64,000 nucleotides of DNA from Luteolibacter yonseiensis (GTDB taxonomy: Bacteria; Verrucomicrobiota; Verrucomicrobiia; Verrucomicrobiales; Akkermansiaceae), in the NCBI RefSeq assembly GCF_016595465.1, contig NZ_JAENIK010000005.1:91113-155112 (forward strand). Reading direction: 5' to 3'. Position numbers and translations under genes: made by a program. Shown in pieces: positions 41,066-50,747 of the stretch (within the stretch, counting starts at the first letter, position 1; every line of letters begins with the position of its first letter). The notes beneath the pieces are model-generated. The model had not been told where the DNA came from, did no database searches, and saw nothing but the letters and a program-made list of their open reading frames with translations.

Positions 41066-42661
41066 ATGAAAAACATCATTCGAATCCCCGTCATCATGGC
41101 AACCTCCCTCGGTGTTGCCGTTTTTGTTCATACGTCATATCGCGACGAGAGGATCGACGGGTTCGTCCGAAGCTCGCAAAAAATCTCCGTCCAGCCGGAA
41201 GCTGAAATCGACCTTCCTTCTTCCGACATGGGACTGTCTAACAATGAGAAATCCGTCGCTCCGGTCGTTTCCCGGCGACTGAGCAAAACAGCCGAATCGT
41301 TCGCGGTTTTCCAACCCAACGCCGACGTGCTTTATCCGGGAGCCTTGGTCCGGACATCCAGCCTGGTGAGCGGCACCCTCCAGCCGGTTGGAAATATCGG
41401 TCGGGCACCTTCGGAGGTCACCATTACGAATATCACGCTGCTTGAGAAAGAGAATCAGACGGGAGGTGATGCGAAGGCCGCCGTCTACAGCAGCAGGATC
41501 GACAACCCCGATGCATCGTCCGTCAATGAGGCGGTGCGATCAATGGTCAAGCGGGTGGTGCCCGGAACGACAGCGGCGAAATTGTCATACCAGTTGTTGA
41601 AAACCAACAGCTTGGAAGAAGGTTTCACACGCCTCGGTATTTCGGCCGGTTGGCTGGGAGGCGAGGTGAAATCCAGCCTCGGCAAGCAGGTGAGGGAGGA
41701 GAAATCATCTTTCATCATCAAGTTCTCGCAGGAATACTACACGGCTTCCTTCGCCACTCCGGCCCGGCCCTCGGATGTTTTTTCGAGGAGGGTGACCTCC
41801 GGAGATCTCGAACAAACGAGAGGGGACTCATTGGGTTACATTTCGAGTGTTACGTATGGAAGGGTGCTTTATGTGGTGGTTTCGAGCAGCGTTCACGAGG
41901 ACCAGATGAGGACCACACTTGATCTCGCGCTGAAGCAGGTGGCCTCGAAACAGGAACTCCAGTTCTCTCATGCACAACGTGAGATGCTGGGTTCCTCCGA
42001 GATCAGGATACTGGCGCTCGGCGGAAATTCGGACCAGGCGATGAAGGTGATCTCCGGTGATCTTACGAAAGTCAGGGATTTCCTGGAATCCGGAGCCCAG
42101 TTCTCGGCCAATAGTCCCGGAGTTCCCATCAGCTACACCGCAAGATATCTTTCAGATAACGAACTCGCTAAAGTATCGTTCACCACGAACTATGTGGTGG
42201 AGACCGGAAAGGCCCGCGCGCCGGTCACCGCGGTGGTCCGCCTGGTGGCGCTTGATGTCTATCTCGATGGTTCCCCGGGCAAGGACAAGTGGTCCACATG
42301 GGTAACCATCAACGGGAAACGTTACAAGGTATGGAACCGGAAGAAAGATATCAGCGACAACGGAAACATCACTGATCCGAAGGGACCGGGAGGCGACGGA
42401 AACGCCAGCAGATATTCCTTGGAAAATGAATATGAGGTATCACTTTCGCCCGGTGAACCACTCAAGGTGGAATTCCATGGCGTGGCCCACGACAATGACG
42501 ACGCCGTAGATCCTTCCTCACGTCTGTTTCTTCCATCGGATTACTGGGGGATAGGGCAGAGCACGGACACCATCAACAACTATCCCTGCCACAGGATGGG
42601 AGCCGCCAACGGTCACCAGACGGAGTATTACATCTGGTTCAACATTCGGAAGAAGGAATAG
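41066..42661 (+). CDS. Cholesterol-dependent-cytolysin-like secreted protein
   Basis: Encodes 531 aa with a hydrophobic N terminus (MKNIIRIPVIMATSLGVAVF) for export. CDC family blocks run in order: LSKTAESFAVFQPNADVLYP, VRTSSLVSGTLQPVG, SSFIIKFSQEYYTASFATPA with a following PSDVF, ILALGGNSDQAMKVISGDL and SPGVPISYTARYLSDNE. Canonical CDCs form large beta-barrel pores. The undecapeptide loop (ECTGLAWEWWR type) and the usual domain 4 are absent; instead a different C-terminal domain follows residue about 390 (VVRLVALDVYLDGSPGKDKW). This suggests a CDC-like protein of the type known in Gram-negatives, perhaps needing another receptor or partner. Family call confident, activity inferred. Confidence 0.8.
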   Translation: MKNIIRIPVIMATSLGVAVFVHTSYRDERIDGFVRSSQKISVQPEAEIDLPSSDMGLSNNEKSVAPVVSRRLSKTAESFAVFQPNADVLYPGALVRTSSLVSGTLQPVGNIGRAPSEVTITNITLLEKENQTGGDAKAAVYSSRIDNPDASSVNEAVRSMVKRVVPGTTAAKLSYQLLKTNSLEEGFTRLGISAGWLGGEVKSSLGKQVREEKSSFIIKFSQEYYTASFATPARPSDVFSRRVTSGDLEQTRGDSLGYISSVTYGRVLYVVVSSSVHEDQMRTTLDLALKQVASKQELQFSHAQREMLGSSEIRILALGGNSDQAMKVISGDLTKVRDFLESGAQFSANSPGVPISYTARYLSDNELAKVSFTTNYVVETGKARAPVTAVVRLVALDVYLDGSPGKDKWSTWVTINGKRYKVWNRKKDISDNGNITDPKGPGGDGNASRYSLENEYEVSLSPGEPLKVEFHGVAHDNDDAVDPSSRLFLPSDYWGIGQSTDTINNYPCHRMGAANGHQTEYYIWFNIRKKE

Positions 42662-42902
42662 CGGGCGGATGGAGATGGTTCCCTGCGGCCCCGGGGGAGC
42701 GAAATCCATCTGCCTGAGGAATGCCGGCTGCGTTACCGGTTGGAAGATCCGGGCATGACAGCAATCTCCTCCGAAACGGGCAAATTGAAACCGAAGATTG
42801 CGAAATGCCCCCGCCTCCGTCCGTCTGTCCGTCAAAATCCATTGAAATCACAGGCATTCAAGCGCCTCTGGAAATGTGAACGGCAATTGCTAGGGGGGAG
42901 CC

Positions 42903-43199
42903 ATGAACACGTCGCCCATCCTGTTGCTGAGCCTCATTCCCTTCTTCTTCATCTCCTGCAAGCGGCATGAGACGGGCATGAGCTATGAAGAGCGGAAAAA
43001 GCTCCCTCCGGAGGCGAACGCCAAGTCCCCGCAACCTCCGAAAGACACCGGGGCGGGCCAGACCGATGGCGGCACGCGCTCCGACTACAAGCCCACCACC
43101 GGCCCGGCCGGACAGGCTGAAACCACTCCCGCCACGCCACCCAGCGGCACCAACCCTTCTCCCTCGAACCCGAACGTGGTCCGTCCTCCCGAAGAGTGA
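42903..43199 (+). CDS. Small lipoprotein
   Basis: Encodes 98 aa with a lipoprotein signal (MNTSPILLLSLIPFFFISCK), then a Pro/Thr/Gly-rich, likely disordered tail. The lipid-anchored Cys would be Cys19. No functional motif. A 240-base stretch before it holds nothing recognised. Confidence 0.6.
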   Translation: MNTSPILLLSLIPFFFISCKRHETGMSYEERKKLPPEANAKSPQPPKDTGAGQTDGGTRSDYKPTTGPAGQAETTPATPPSGTNPSPSNPNVVRPPEE

Positions 43200-43240
43200 G
43201 TCCCCATCCCACGTGATCCAAAACCCACCAGCCGTCCGAA

Positions 43241-43837
43241 ATGAAAGTCACCCTCAATTACCGACAGATCACTCCCGAACGGAGGAATCCCGTGGAGCGC
43301 GTGGTCCAGAAATCATCGCTGCCGCCACGCCACCTGCTCATCGTTTACCGTTATGATGAGTCCGACGAACTGGTTCTCGCCATCGATCCGGAAGATCCCG
43401 AGCTTGAAGCGTCCGGCGAGATCGCTCATATCCGGCGGACCATGGAAGAGGAGATCCGTTCGATCATCGAAGAAGGCCGCATCACCGGGCAGGACAACTT
43501 TGGAATCTCGGACACGCGCGTCTGGGTGAAAACCCCGGTCGCCCGCGACAGCCTGGACGGACTGGATATCCTGATCGTCAGCCCCGACAGCGCCCCGCCC
43601 CGGGATCCCGACGATGTGCCTGTCGAAAAATTTCCCGGTACCCTCACCTGCACCGGGATGAACGACCTGGGCGAGGTCTCCGTGCGCCTTGTCACCAACC
43701 AACCCATCGAGGATGAGAACGGCCGCGAGGTTTACCGTCTGGATCTCGACCAGCCCTCCATCTCATCCCTGGCGAGGGACAGGGAGTCCGGGACGTGGAC
43801 GATCCGCCTGCCGGACCGCTGCCGCGTCATCCGGTGA
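43241..43837 (+). CDS. Hypothetical 198-aa soluble protein
   Basis: Encodes 198 aa, acidic, without signal peptide or membrane segment. Alternating strands (HLLIVYRYDESDELVLAIDP) and a helix (IRRTMEEEIRSIIEEGRIT) suggest an alpha/beta fold. It lies 41 bases after the lipoprotein gene, possibly one operon. Not recognised. Confidence 0.6.
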   Translation: MKVTLNYRQITPERRNPVERVVQKSSLPPRHLLIVYRYDESDELVLAIDPEDPELEASGEIAHIRRTMEEEIRSIIEEGRITGQDNFGISDTRVWVKTPVARDSLDGLDILIVSPDSAPPRDPDDVPVEKFPGTLTCTGMNDLGEVSVRLVTNQPIEDENGREVYRLDLDQPSISSLARDRESGTWTIRLPDRCRVIR

Positions 43838-43861
43838 TTCCGTGTCCATCCGTCCGGATGC

Positions 43862-44722
43862 TCACTTCGGCTTCCCACTGACGTCTTTTGGAGGGGGGAG
43901 CAGGCTCGGCGGCACCACGGCGGGATCTTTCCCGGCCAGCGCGATACGCATCCGGTCCAGCTCCTTGCCAACATCCTCGCCCGCCTCCTTCCGGATTTCC
44001 AGGATCCGGATCTCGATCGGCATGATGTTGATGAAATAACCCTCCGCATCATTCGCGCCGATCTCCTTCTCCCGATCCAGCAGCCAGTCCAGGCACTTGA
44101 TCCGCATTTCCGTGTGGGTGAGCCTTGCGTTAGCCTCCAGCCATTTGGCAAGCCCGCCCGCCGCGTCGAAAGGAGTTTCCGTGCTGATCCGCATCTCCCT
44201 CTCGGTGAGGTTTGCCTTCGCCTCCAAAAATTTGGCAAGGGGGCCCGCTGGATCGAAGGGAGTTTTCCCGCTGTTGGGGCGGAGATGGGGCCGGCCATCC
44301 CGGCCCAGCCGGACGATCTCGAATCGAGGGTCACGCGCGGGTACCTCCACCAATTGGAAATGAATGTTGGTGTAACAGGCGTCTCCCACCGTAGTGGTCT
44401 TGGAGAGATCCCCGAATGTGATCGAGGGCCGCTTGTCGCCCAGGTGTTCCGTCAGGACGGGGAACGCGTTTTTCTTCAGCTCGGTCAGTTTTTTGAAAGC
44501 CCGGCGGCATTTTTCGAACCGCTTCTTGTAGTCCTCGCTGACACCGGTCTCCCCGGCGAGTTGCTGGGCGATCGACAACGGGGCGGCGGCCTGCTCCTCC
44601 ATCACCAGATCCTCCACGAGGGCGCGCACCGATCGATCATCCGCCACCGGGACCTGCGCGACGAGGGCGGAAACGGAGAGCCCGAGGAATGCGAGGGTCG
44701 CGGGTATCGTTGTTGTTTTCAT
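43862..44722 (-). CDS. Secreted hypothetical protein
   Basis: Encodes 286 aa with a signal peptide (MKTTTIPATLAFLGLSVSAL). Rich in helices; the segments PFDPAGPLAKFLEAKANLTE and PFDAAGGLAKWLEANARLTH are an internal repeat of about 40 residues. No catalytic residues stand out. Proteins like this, with signal peptide and helix repeats of unknown role, are common in Verrucomicrobiota. Confidence 0.65.
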   Translation of the reverse strand: MKTTTIPATLAFLGLSVSALVAQVPVADDRSVRALVEDLVMEEQAAAPLSIAQQLAGETGVSEDYKKRFEKCRRAFKKLTELKKNAFPVLTEHLGDKRPSITFGDLSKTTTVGDACYTNIHFQLVEVPARDPRFEIVRLGRDGRPHLRPNSGKTPFDPAGPLAKFLEAKANLTEREMRISTETPFDAAGGLAKWLEANARLTHTEMRIKCLDWLLDREKEIGANDAEGYFINIMPIEIRILEIRKEAGEDVGKELDRMRIALAGKDPAVVPPSLLPPPKDVSGKPK

Positions 44723-44847
44723 TTATAACGGAATCAAGCGGGCGTGTGACGATTTTCACGATGACGCTCGAGGCGGCCCGCGTCACGGATATTTCCGCCT
44801 CACAAGTCTCCGCATGCGCACGGAGTCTTTTCAGAATCCGCGCTCTG

Positions 44848-45390
44848 TTAGAAATCCGCCCGACGTTTGCGGAAAAGGTGTTCGAGTCCCCGGACCATCG
44901 CGAGGAACATCACCAGGAAGGGAAACGTCAGGATGTGAAACACCACGCTGGCCAGTTGGGCGAGGATCGGAATATCCGCCGGAGGATGGGGCGCATATCT
45001 CCCGTCCTCCCCCAGCACCGGGATGCCCGGCACCCACCAGAACACCAGCGCATTGGAAATGCCCGCCAATACCAGGTTCAGGCAGAACGCCGCCACCGTG
45101 AGAATCACCAGCCAGCCGAACCCAGCGTCGTGTTTCCACTTCCAGCGGAAGAAGACGAGCGCCAGCCAGATGGAGGCGATGGTGGCTGCTGCGAGGTAAC
45201 CCGTGAGGAATCGGGACTCCCCGTGCCTCGCGAGGCCGCCACCCTCCAGGACGACCGAAAGCACATACGGGATCCTCGCGAAAACCGGACCCGTGACCCA
45301 GATGCTCGCGACGGCGGCGATCCGCGTCACCGTCATTTCCGCCCCGGGATTGCCTAAGGTCGGCGTGACAGGTTCGGGCGGAGTCGTCAT
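44848..45390 (-). CDS. Integral membrane protein of unknown function
   Basis: Encodes 180 aa with about four hydrophobic segments (for example TGYLAAATIASIWLALVFF, WLVILTVAAFCLNLVLAG and the C-terminal FHILTFPFLVMFLAMVRGL) and a basic end. Soluble motifs are lacking. Located 28 bases before the lipoprotein gene on the same strand in reading order, so possibly co-transcribed with it. Confidence 0.6.
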   Translation of the reverse strand: MTTPPEPVTPTLGNPGAEMTVTRIAAVASIWVTGPVFARIPYVLSVVLEGGGLARHGESRFLTGYLAAATIASIWLALVFFRWKWKHDAGFGWLVILTVAAFCLNLVLAGISNALVFWWVPGIPVLGEDGRYAPHPPADIPILAQLASVVFHILTFPFLVMFLAMVRGLEHLFRKRRADF

Positions 45391-45417
45391 CGGATTCGGT
45401 TCGGGGGAATATCCCGG

Positions 45418-45825
45418 TCACAGGTCCTTGAGGAACTCCAGCATTTTCGGGTCGGTCTCGGTGACGGATGCCGCCACCTGGAGATTGATCCATATCACCT
45501 TCTTTTGCCTGATGCGCTCGACCGTCTCCTTCTTTTCCGCCGCGAGTTCTTCCTTCGAGAGAGAGGATTCCTTCGACGCGAGTCCCCTCAGGAGCTGGCG
45601 GAGGAACAACGAGTTCGGGTAGGTTTCCGCCTGGATCCACGACCCATCCGTCACGGCCACCACCCGGAAAGGACCGGATGGCATGCCCTCCGCCTTCGCG
45701 GGGAACACGATGTCATAAAAGGTTCCGACCTTCATCGGTGGTGTTTCCGTGTGGCCGCTCCTGCCGCAGGACAATGAAAGCAGGGCGAGCGTTGAAAACA
45801 GCAGGGCGAGGAAACGGGTTTTCAT
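45418..45825 (-). CDS. Lipoprotein
   Basis: Encodes 135 aa with a lipoprotein signal peptide (MKTRFLALLFSTLALLSLSC), the acylated Cys being residue 20. A short beta-like part (TFYDIVFPAKAEGMPSG) is followed by a charged helix (SKEELAAEKKETVERIRQKK). Function unknown. First gene of the minus-strand pair with 44848. Confidence 0.65.
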   Translation of the reverse strand: MKTRFLALLFSTLALLSLSCGRSGHTETPPMKVGTFYDIVFPAKAEGMPSGPFRVVAVTDGSWIQAETYPNSLFLRQLLRGLASKESSLSKEELAAEKKETVERIRQKKVIWINLQVAASVTETDPKMLEFLKDL

Positions 45826-45937
45826 GAGGAAACAAGTCTAACACGGGAGGCGGGAGGCTGTCCATCGTCGTCGCGTTGCGGTCTGTCTGGATTCTCCCGC
45901 CACCCGATTGGGAGAGGGGCGGGGCGTGCGGTGAGAG

Positions 45938-46357
45938 TCAGTCCCTGATCCTTTTTTTGCTTCCGGTGGCTTCCTCGTCCTCCCGCGGGACAAGGGTGAA
46001 TTTGCCGGGGGAAATCCGGATCTCGGCATCGAGGGCATCGGCGACCTTCGCCAGCACCGCCAGCCAGCTGATCTCCTTCACCCGGAAGGTCAGCTTCCGG
46101 GCGAGCCGGTCCTCCACCTGCGACTTGTCGATGTTGAGATAAAATCCCGGCGTCGTCATGGACGAATCGTCCAGTGTCGCGATGATCCAGGATGCCTCCG
46201 TATTCTCGATGTCGAACACCGGATGAATGTAGGCCGCCTGTTTCATGGTCCACTCCATCGTCTTCGGATCCGGCGGGGGAGGGGCGTCGAGCGCGCGCAG
46301 GGTCCCCATCATGAGGACACATGTTAGAAAAACCGGCGGATGTTTCAGCGTTCGCAT
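45938..46357 (-). CDS. Secreted hypothetical protein, secretin/STN-like short domain
   Basis: Encodes 139 aa from ATG 46357 (MRTLKHPPVFLTCVLMMGTL), giving a signal peptide; a longer frame to 46507 runs into the inverted repeat and is rejected. The C-terminal half (LARKLTFRVKEISWLAVLAK, ADALDAEIRIS) has the look of a secretin/TonB short N-terminal (STN-type) domain. That reading is tentative. Function unknown. Confidence 0.55.
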   Translation of the reverse strand: MRTLKHPPVFLTCVLMMGTLRALDAPPPPDPKTMEWTMKQAAYIHPVFDIENTEASWIIATLDDSSMTTPGFYLNIDKSQVEDRLARKLTFRVKEISWLAVLAKVADALDAEIRISPGKFTLVPREDEEATGSKKRIRD

Positions 46358-46466
46358 TTGAACGGACGTATTAGCCGGACCGCAGGTGGAAGGGAAGCTG
46401 GAAGATGACGGGGCGGGCCTCGCATTGACCGGACATTCGGGAGTCGTCGTCCTCATTCCATTTGAA

Positions 46467-46627
46467 TTTTCACCGCCAAGACGCCAAGAACGCCAAGAAG
46501 ATGGCAACTGGTTGAGAGCCTGATTGAAAAATAGAACGGCGGATCTTCAGTCCGACTTTCCTTCCTCACAATGCCACTATCGGATTTTCTCCAAACCTTG
46601 GCGTTCTTGGCGTCTTGGCGGTGAAAA
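46467..46627. repeat. Inverted repeat element with 31-bp perfect arms
   Basis: Left arm 46467-46497 (TTTTCACCGCCAAGACGCCA...) and right arm 46597-46627 are perfect reverse complements, separated by 99 bases. The arms consist of the (G/C)CCAAGA(C/A) type of degenerate repeat common in this phylum. It lies between two minus-strand genes and may be a transcribed hairpin or a non-autonomous element. Confidence 0.8.
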
Positions 46628-46669
46628 CTTCCCCTCAATTCCAGGAACGTTTTCAAAAAAGAGACCCCG

Positions 46670-47923
46670 TCAGTCCAGCTTTGCCGCCCACTCCGCGGCC
46701 GCGGCGGGATTGTTTGTCTGCAGGGAACTCACCGCCCCACGGATGGCCGCCTTCGTGACGGGAGACATGGGGGCCCTCGAAAGCCACTCCAGCGTCTGTT
46801 CGGGGTTCTGGGTCGTCCACCGGCTGAACTGCGAGGTGATCTCTTGCGCCGGCCAGGTTTTCTCCAACGCGCTTAAAAATCCCTCCATTCCCCGGTCCGC
46901 CGTCCGGTTCCCCGAGATGGCACCGCTGAAGCCCTCGAACTGGTCGAACCCCATCCACTCCTGCCCGCCCACCTTGGCCCACACCGCGGCGGCCTTGTCG
47001 TAGGGCATCTCGCCCATGCTCCACTGGATGGAGTTCCACGCGATCGCCGCCGCCTGTTCGGTGAACGGCGTCTGCGGCAGGGAATTGAGCCAGTCCGCCG
47101 CGCTCTCCACGCTGGTGGAGGTTCCGTTCACCTGGATGCCGAAGGCGACGCGGGTCGCCTCCACGAAATCCCGCGGCTCCATCTTCGCCAGGTTCTTTCC
47201 CAACCATCCCAAGGCCTCCTGCTGGTCCTCGCGCATCCATCCCTCGATCACCGCCGACCGCGCGTTCAGTGCCTTGGCCGTGTCCGGATTCGCCTCGATC
47301 CATGCCAGCGCCGCCTGCGGATCGGTGTGCGCCCACCCCCGCGCGATCGCGCGGAAGTCATCCCCGGGAAGCACCAAGGGCACCTGGGACGTCAGATAAT
47401 TGAGGGCGCCCGCCGCATCCACCTCACCCCACCTCGTCGCCATGGTCTTGTATTCGTCGTAAGTCTTGCCCTCCCGGTGGAGCTCCAGGAATTGCTCGTG
47501 CAGCGCGGAGCCGTCCTCCGGGCGCATCATCTGCAGGAGCAGGCTGTAGTTCCTCGACCTCCGGCTCTGGTTGGCATCCAGCAGCACCCCCCGGCATGCC
47601 TGTATCAGCTTCTCGTTCACCTTGCCCGGAACCGCCCCGGCATGGATCGCCTCGAAGCCCGAGAGCAGCCGCGCCGTTTCCCCGTCCGCGATGAACGTCG
47701 TCGGCGAGGCCCCGCGGTCAGCCCGCGATTTCGAGCCTTCCTTGGCTCCGGTCTTGGCTCCAGCCCTGGCTCCGGCCTTGGACGACCCGGTCTCCTCCTG
47801 CCGCAGGGATTCCGCGCCTGCGGATTTCCCCATGTTCCACGCCACCAGCCACCCTCCCGCCGCCGCCACAGACAGCGCGCCCACCACCCAACCGGGATAA
47901 GTTCTCTTTGTCATTTCCAACAC
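46670..47923 (-). CDS. Secreted or anchored helical-repeat protein
   Basis: Encodes 417 aa with an N-terminal hydrophobic anchor (GWVVGALSVAAAGGWLVAW), then a Lys/Ala/Gly-rich linker (AGARAGAKTGAKEGSKSRAD) and helical repeats around W-x-x-x-x-P-x-x-A (AALAWIEANPDTAKALNARS, EALGWLGKNLAKMEPRDF). Tetratricopeptide-like architecture, no enzyme motif. Such proteins are frequent in Verrucomicrobiota genomes. The second Met (47914) is an equally good start. Confidence 0.65.
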   Translation of the reverse strand: MLEMTKRTYPGWVVGALSVAAAGGWLVAWNMGKSAGAESLRQEETGSSKAGARAGAKTGAKEGSKSRADRGASPTTFIADGETARLLSGFEAIHAGAVPGKVNEKLIQACRGVLLDANQSRRSRNYSLLLQMMRPEDGSALHEQFLELHREGKTYDEYKTMATRWGEVDAAGALNYLTSQVPLVLPGDDFRAIARGWAHTDPQAALAWIEANPDTAKALNARSAVIEGWMREDQQEALGWLGKNLAKMEPRDFVEATRVAFGIQVNGTSTSVESAADWLNSLPQTPFTEQAAAIAWNSIQWSMGEMPYDKAAAVWAKVGGQEWMGFDQFEGFSGAISGNRTADRGMEGFLSALEKTWPAQEITSQFSRWTTQNPEQTLEWLSRAPMSPVTKAAIRGAVSSLQTNNPAAAAEWAAKLD

Positions 47924-48002
47924 GATCTATCAGAAAAAAAATCCCCGTCACGGCAAAGATGCGGCGGTTGGAAACAAGGCATTGGTCCTATGGGGCCTAT
48001 AG

Positions 48003-48074
48003 GACCCATGTGACCCATGTGACCCATGTGACCCATGTGACCCATGTGACCCATGTGACCCATGTGACCCATTT
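48003..48074 (+). repeat. 9-bp tandem repeat (GACCCATGT)
   Basis: Seven perfect GACCCATGT units and one partial unit lie between divergent genes, 150 bases before the histidine kinase start. The period of nine is like other arrays here. Possibly a site of copy-number variation in the promoter region. Confidence 0.85.
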
Positions 48075-48222
48075 CCGGAAAAACGGCAATCCACCTCTCC
48101 CCGAGTAGGGCATGCCGCGTCCCCCGGCCGCCAATCTGCTTTCTCCGGAAAAATTCACCTATCCGGCCATTTTTCGCAGGACGTGGCGATGGACCCGGTG
48201 TATTGACGTTCCACTCCCACCC

Positions 48223-50529
48223 ATGCCGAACCACTCCTCCGACCACCTGCCTTCCGGCCTCTTCATCGCGGATGCCGGAGGCCGTGTCATCTACGTGAAT
48301 GAGCGCTGGTGCGAGATCGCGGGAATCCCGGCGGAGCAGGCGATGGGCGACGGCTGGCGGCGCGCCGTCCACCCGGACGATCTGGACGCGCTCGCGGGCG
48401 AATGGCAGGACGCCGTGGCATGGCGCCGCCCCTTCCGCTGCGAGGCCAGGTTCCTCCACGCGGATGGCCGGGTCGTCTGGTTCGAAGGCGAGGGATTTCC
48501 CATCAACAGTTCCGAAACCGGAAACGCCGGCTACATCGGCACCTGCACCGACAGGACGGGCGGCCGCCGCGACCTCGCGCGCTCGCGCCTGTATGAGGCG
48601 CTGCTGTCGAACAACCCGGACTTCGCCTATGTCTTCGACACCAGCCGCCGCTTCATCTATGCGAACCAGTCCCTCCTCACCATGTGGGGGAAAACGTGGG
48701 AGCAATCCATCGGGCTCGACCTGCGGGAGATCGGCTATCCCGAATGGCACGCCGCGATGCACGAGCGAGAGATCGACTCCGTGGTCGCCACCGGCAGGCC
48801 GGTCACCGGGGAGGTCCACTTCGACGGCACCCACGGCAGGCGTCTCTACGAATACATTTTCAGTCCCATCATCGGAAACGACGGCAGGGTCGAGGCGGTC
48901 GCCGGGGCCACCCGCGACGTCACCGAGCGGAAACAGGCCGAGGAGCGGGCGAATTTCCTCAACGAACTCTCCGGCCGCGTGATGCGGCTGGACACCGAGG
49001 CGGAGATCATCGCGGAAGCCGTCGGCTCGCTCGGGCGCCAACTCGGCGTGGGGAGGTGCTATTTCATCGAGAGCCTCAAAGGGGAGAACCTCCTGCGCGT
49101 CGCGCCGGACTGGTTCCGCGAAGGCGAGGCAAGCATCGCAGGAGACTACCCCATCGACAGCTTCGGCGGCGAGGACTGGTGGGAAAAATACTCCGCCAGC
49201 GCCCTCGCCGTGGAGGATGTGACGAGCGATCCGCTGACGTCCACGAACTTCGACTCCTACCTCCGCCTGAACATCCGCTCCTACGCCACCCGCCCCTTCC
49301 GCAGGGTCGGCCCGTGGAGCGTGGTGCTCGCCGTGACCGAGTCCGCACCCCGGCGGTGGTCGGAGGAGGAGATCACCCTGCTCGACCACGTGGCCTCGCG
49401 CGTGTGGCCGCTCGTCGAGCAGCTCAGGTGGATCGACTCCCTGCGCGAGGCGGACCGCCGGAAGGACCAGTTCCTCGCCACCCTCGCCCATGAGCTGCGG
49501 AATCCGCTGGCCCCCGTCCTCACCGGCCTCGAACTGATGCGCCGGGCGAAGGACGAGCCCGGGACCGTCGACCGCATGACCGGCATCCTGGAGCGCCAGA
49601 TCAGCCAGATGGCCCACCTCATCAACGACCTGCTGGACATCTCGCGGGTGAACACCGGGAAAATCATCCTCGACCCACAACCCTCGTCCCTCGCCGTCGT
49701 CCTGCGCAACGCCATCGAGACCGCGCAGCCCGCGCTGGACGAGCGCGGCCACCACTTCACCGCGGACCTGCCGCCGGAGTCGCTGGTCGTGCTCGCGGAC
49801 GGCCCGCGCATTTCCCAGGCTGTTTCCAACCTGCTTTCAAACGCCGCGAAATACACGCCCGGCGGCGGCACCATCCGCCTCGACCACGCCGTCGCCGGCG
49901 ACGGCATCCGGATACGCGTCACCGACAACGGCCAGGGCGTCGAGCCCGCCGAGCAGGCCGCCATTTTCGAACCCTTCCACCAATCCGCGAATGGCAGCGC
50001 GGACGGGCTGGGCATCGGCCTCACCCTCGTGCGCGCGCTGATGGAGATGCATGGAGGCACCGTCACCGTCCGCAGCGAGGGCCGGGGCAAGGGGAGCGAG
50101 TTCATCCTCCACCTGCCCGCCAGCGTCGCGGCGGAATCCTTCGTTCCGGAACATGAGGAAACGCCCCCCACGCCCCCGGCCGCCAAACGGGTGCTGGTGG
50201 TGGACGACGGCCGCGCGAATGCCGACATGCTGGCCATCTTCCTCCGGCACGAGGGCATGGAAGTGGCGGTGGCCTACGACGGGCTGGAAGCGCTCGAAGC
50301 GTCCCGCTCCTTCCGCCCCGAGTTCGTTGTCATGGATATCGGCATGCCCGTGATGGACGGCATCGAGTCCGCCAAACAGATGCGCGCGGAAGGGCTGGAC
50401 GCCGTCCTGATCGCCCTGAGCGGCTGGGGCCGGGAGGAAGACCGCCAGTCCACCGCCGAGGCCGGATTCCACCACCACCTCACCAAACCCGTCTCACCCG
50501 CGGACCTGCGCAGGCTGATCGCCGGATGA
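48223..50529 (+). CDS. Hybrid sensor histidine kinase with PAS-PAS-GAF-HisKA-HATPase-REC
   Basis: Encodes 768 aa from ATG 48223 (MPNHSSDHLPSG); the ATG at 48112 would add a lead with no domain. Order: PAS (about 5-115), PAS (125-250), GAF (260-400), dimerisation/phosphoacceptor domain with AHELRNPLA (His423), HATPase with SNLLSNAAKYTPGG, DNGQGV and GIGLTLVRAL, and a C-terminal receiver with VVDDGRAN, Asp705 in VVMDIGMPVMDG and a late Lys in LTKPVSP. No transmembrane segment, so a cytosolic sensor. Phosphate probably moves from His423 to Asp705 and on to an unlinked partner. Confidence 0.9.
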   Translation: MPNHSSDHLPSGLFIADAGGRVIYVNERWCEIAGIPAEQAMGDGWRRAVHPDDLDALAGEWQDAVAWRRPFRCEARFLHADGRVVWFEGEGFPINSSETGNAGYIGTCTDRTGGRRDLARSRLYEALLSNNPDFAYVFDTSRRFIYANQSLLTMWGKTWEQSIGLDLREIGYPEWHAAMHEREIDSVVATGRPVTGEVHFDGTHGRRLYEYIFSPIIGNDGRVEAVAGATRDVTERKQAEERANFLNELSGRVMRLDTEAEIIAEAVGSLGRQLGVGRCYFIESLKGENLLRVAPDWFREGEASIAGDYPIDSFGGEDWWEKYSASALAVEDVTSDPLTSTNFDSYLRLNIRSYATRPFRRVGPWSVVLAVTESAPRRWSEEEITLLDHVASRVWPLVEQLRWIDSLREADRRKDQFLATLAHELRNPLAPVLTGLELMRRAKDEPGTVDRMTGILERQISQMAHLINDLLDISRVNTGKIILDPQPSSLAVVLRNAIETAQPALDERGHHFTADLPPESLVVLADGPRISQAVSNLLSNAAKYTPGGGTIRLDHAVAGDGIRIRVTDNGQGVEPAEQAAIFEPFHQSANGSADGLGIGLTLVRALMEMHGGTVTVRSEGRGKGSEFILHLPASVAAESFVPEHEETPPTPPAAKRVLVVDDGRANADMLAIFLRHEGMEVAVAYDGLEALEASRSFRPEFVVMDIGMPVMDGIESAKQMRAEGLDAVLIALSGWGREEDRQSTAEAGFHHHLTKPVSPADLRRLIAG

Positions 50530-50747
50530 GGGTGATGGAAGGGATTTGTTAGAATGGATCTGCTGGTATGGAAAACATCGGGTCTTCCCGGAACTTCCAG
50601 CGCCAATGGTGTGAGATTTCGTTGGTCAATGAGGGATGTCTCGAGCTCGACTTGAATCTTCAGCTCCAATGGTGTTTGGTGCCGTAATACCGGTTACCAA
50701 AAAATTATTTCCGAAACGAGTGCGGCGATGGTCCTGCAAACCGCGGC

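Noticed and set aside
41066..42661. Canonical thiol-activated cytolysin with cholesterol-binding undecapeptide
   Set aside because: The core blocks match CDCs, but the undecapeptide and typical domain 4 are not present, so only a CDC-like call is justified.
47911..49755. 614-residue minus-strand frame opposite the histidine kinase
   Set aside because: The plus strand carries all kinase motifs; the minus frame is composition-driven and includes the 9-bp repeat.
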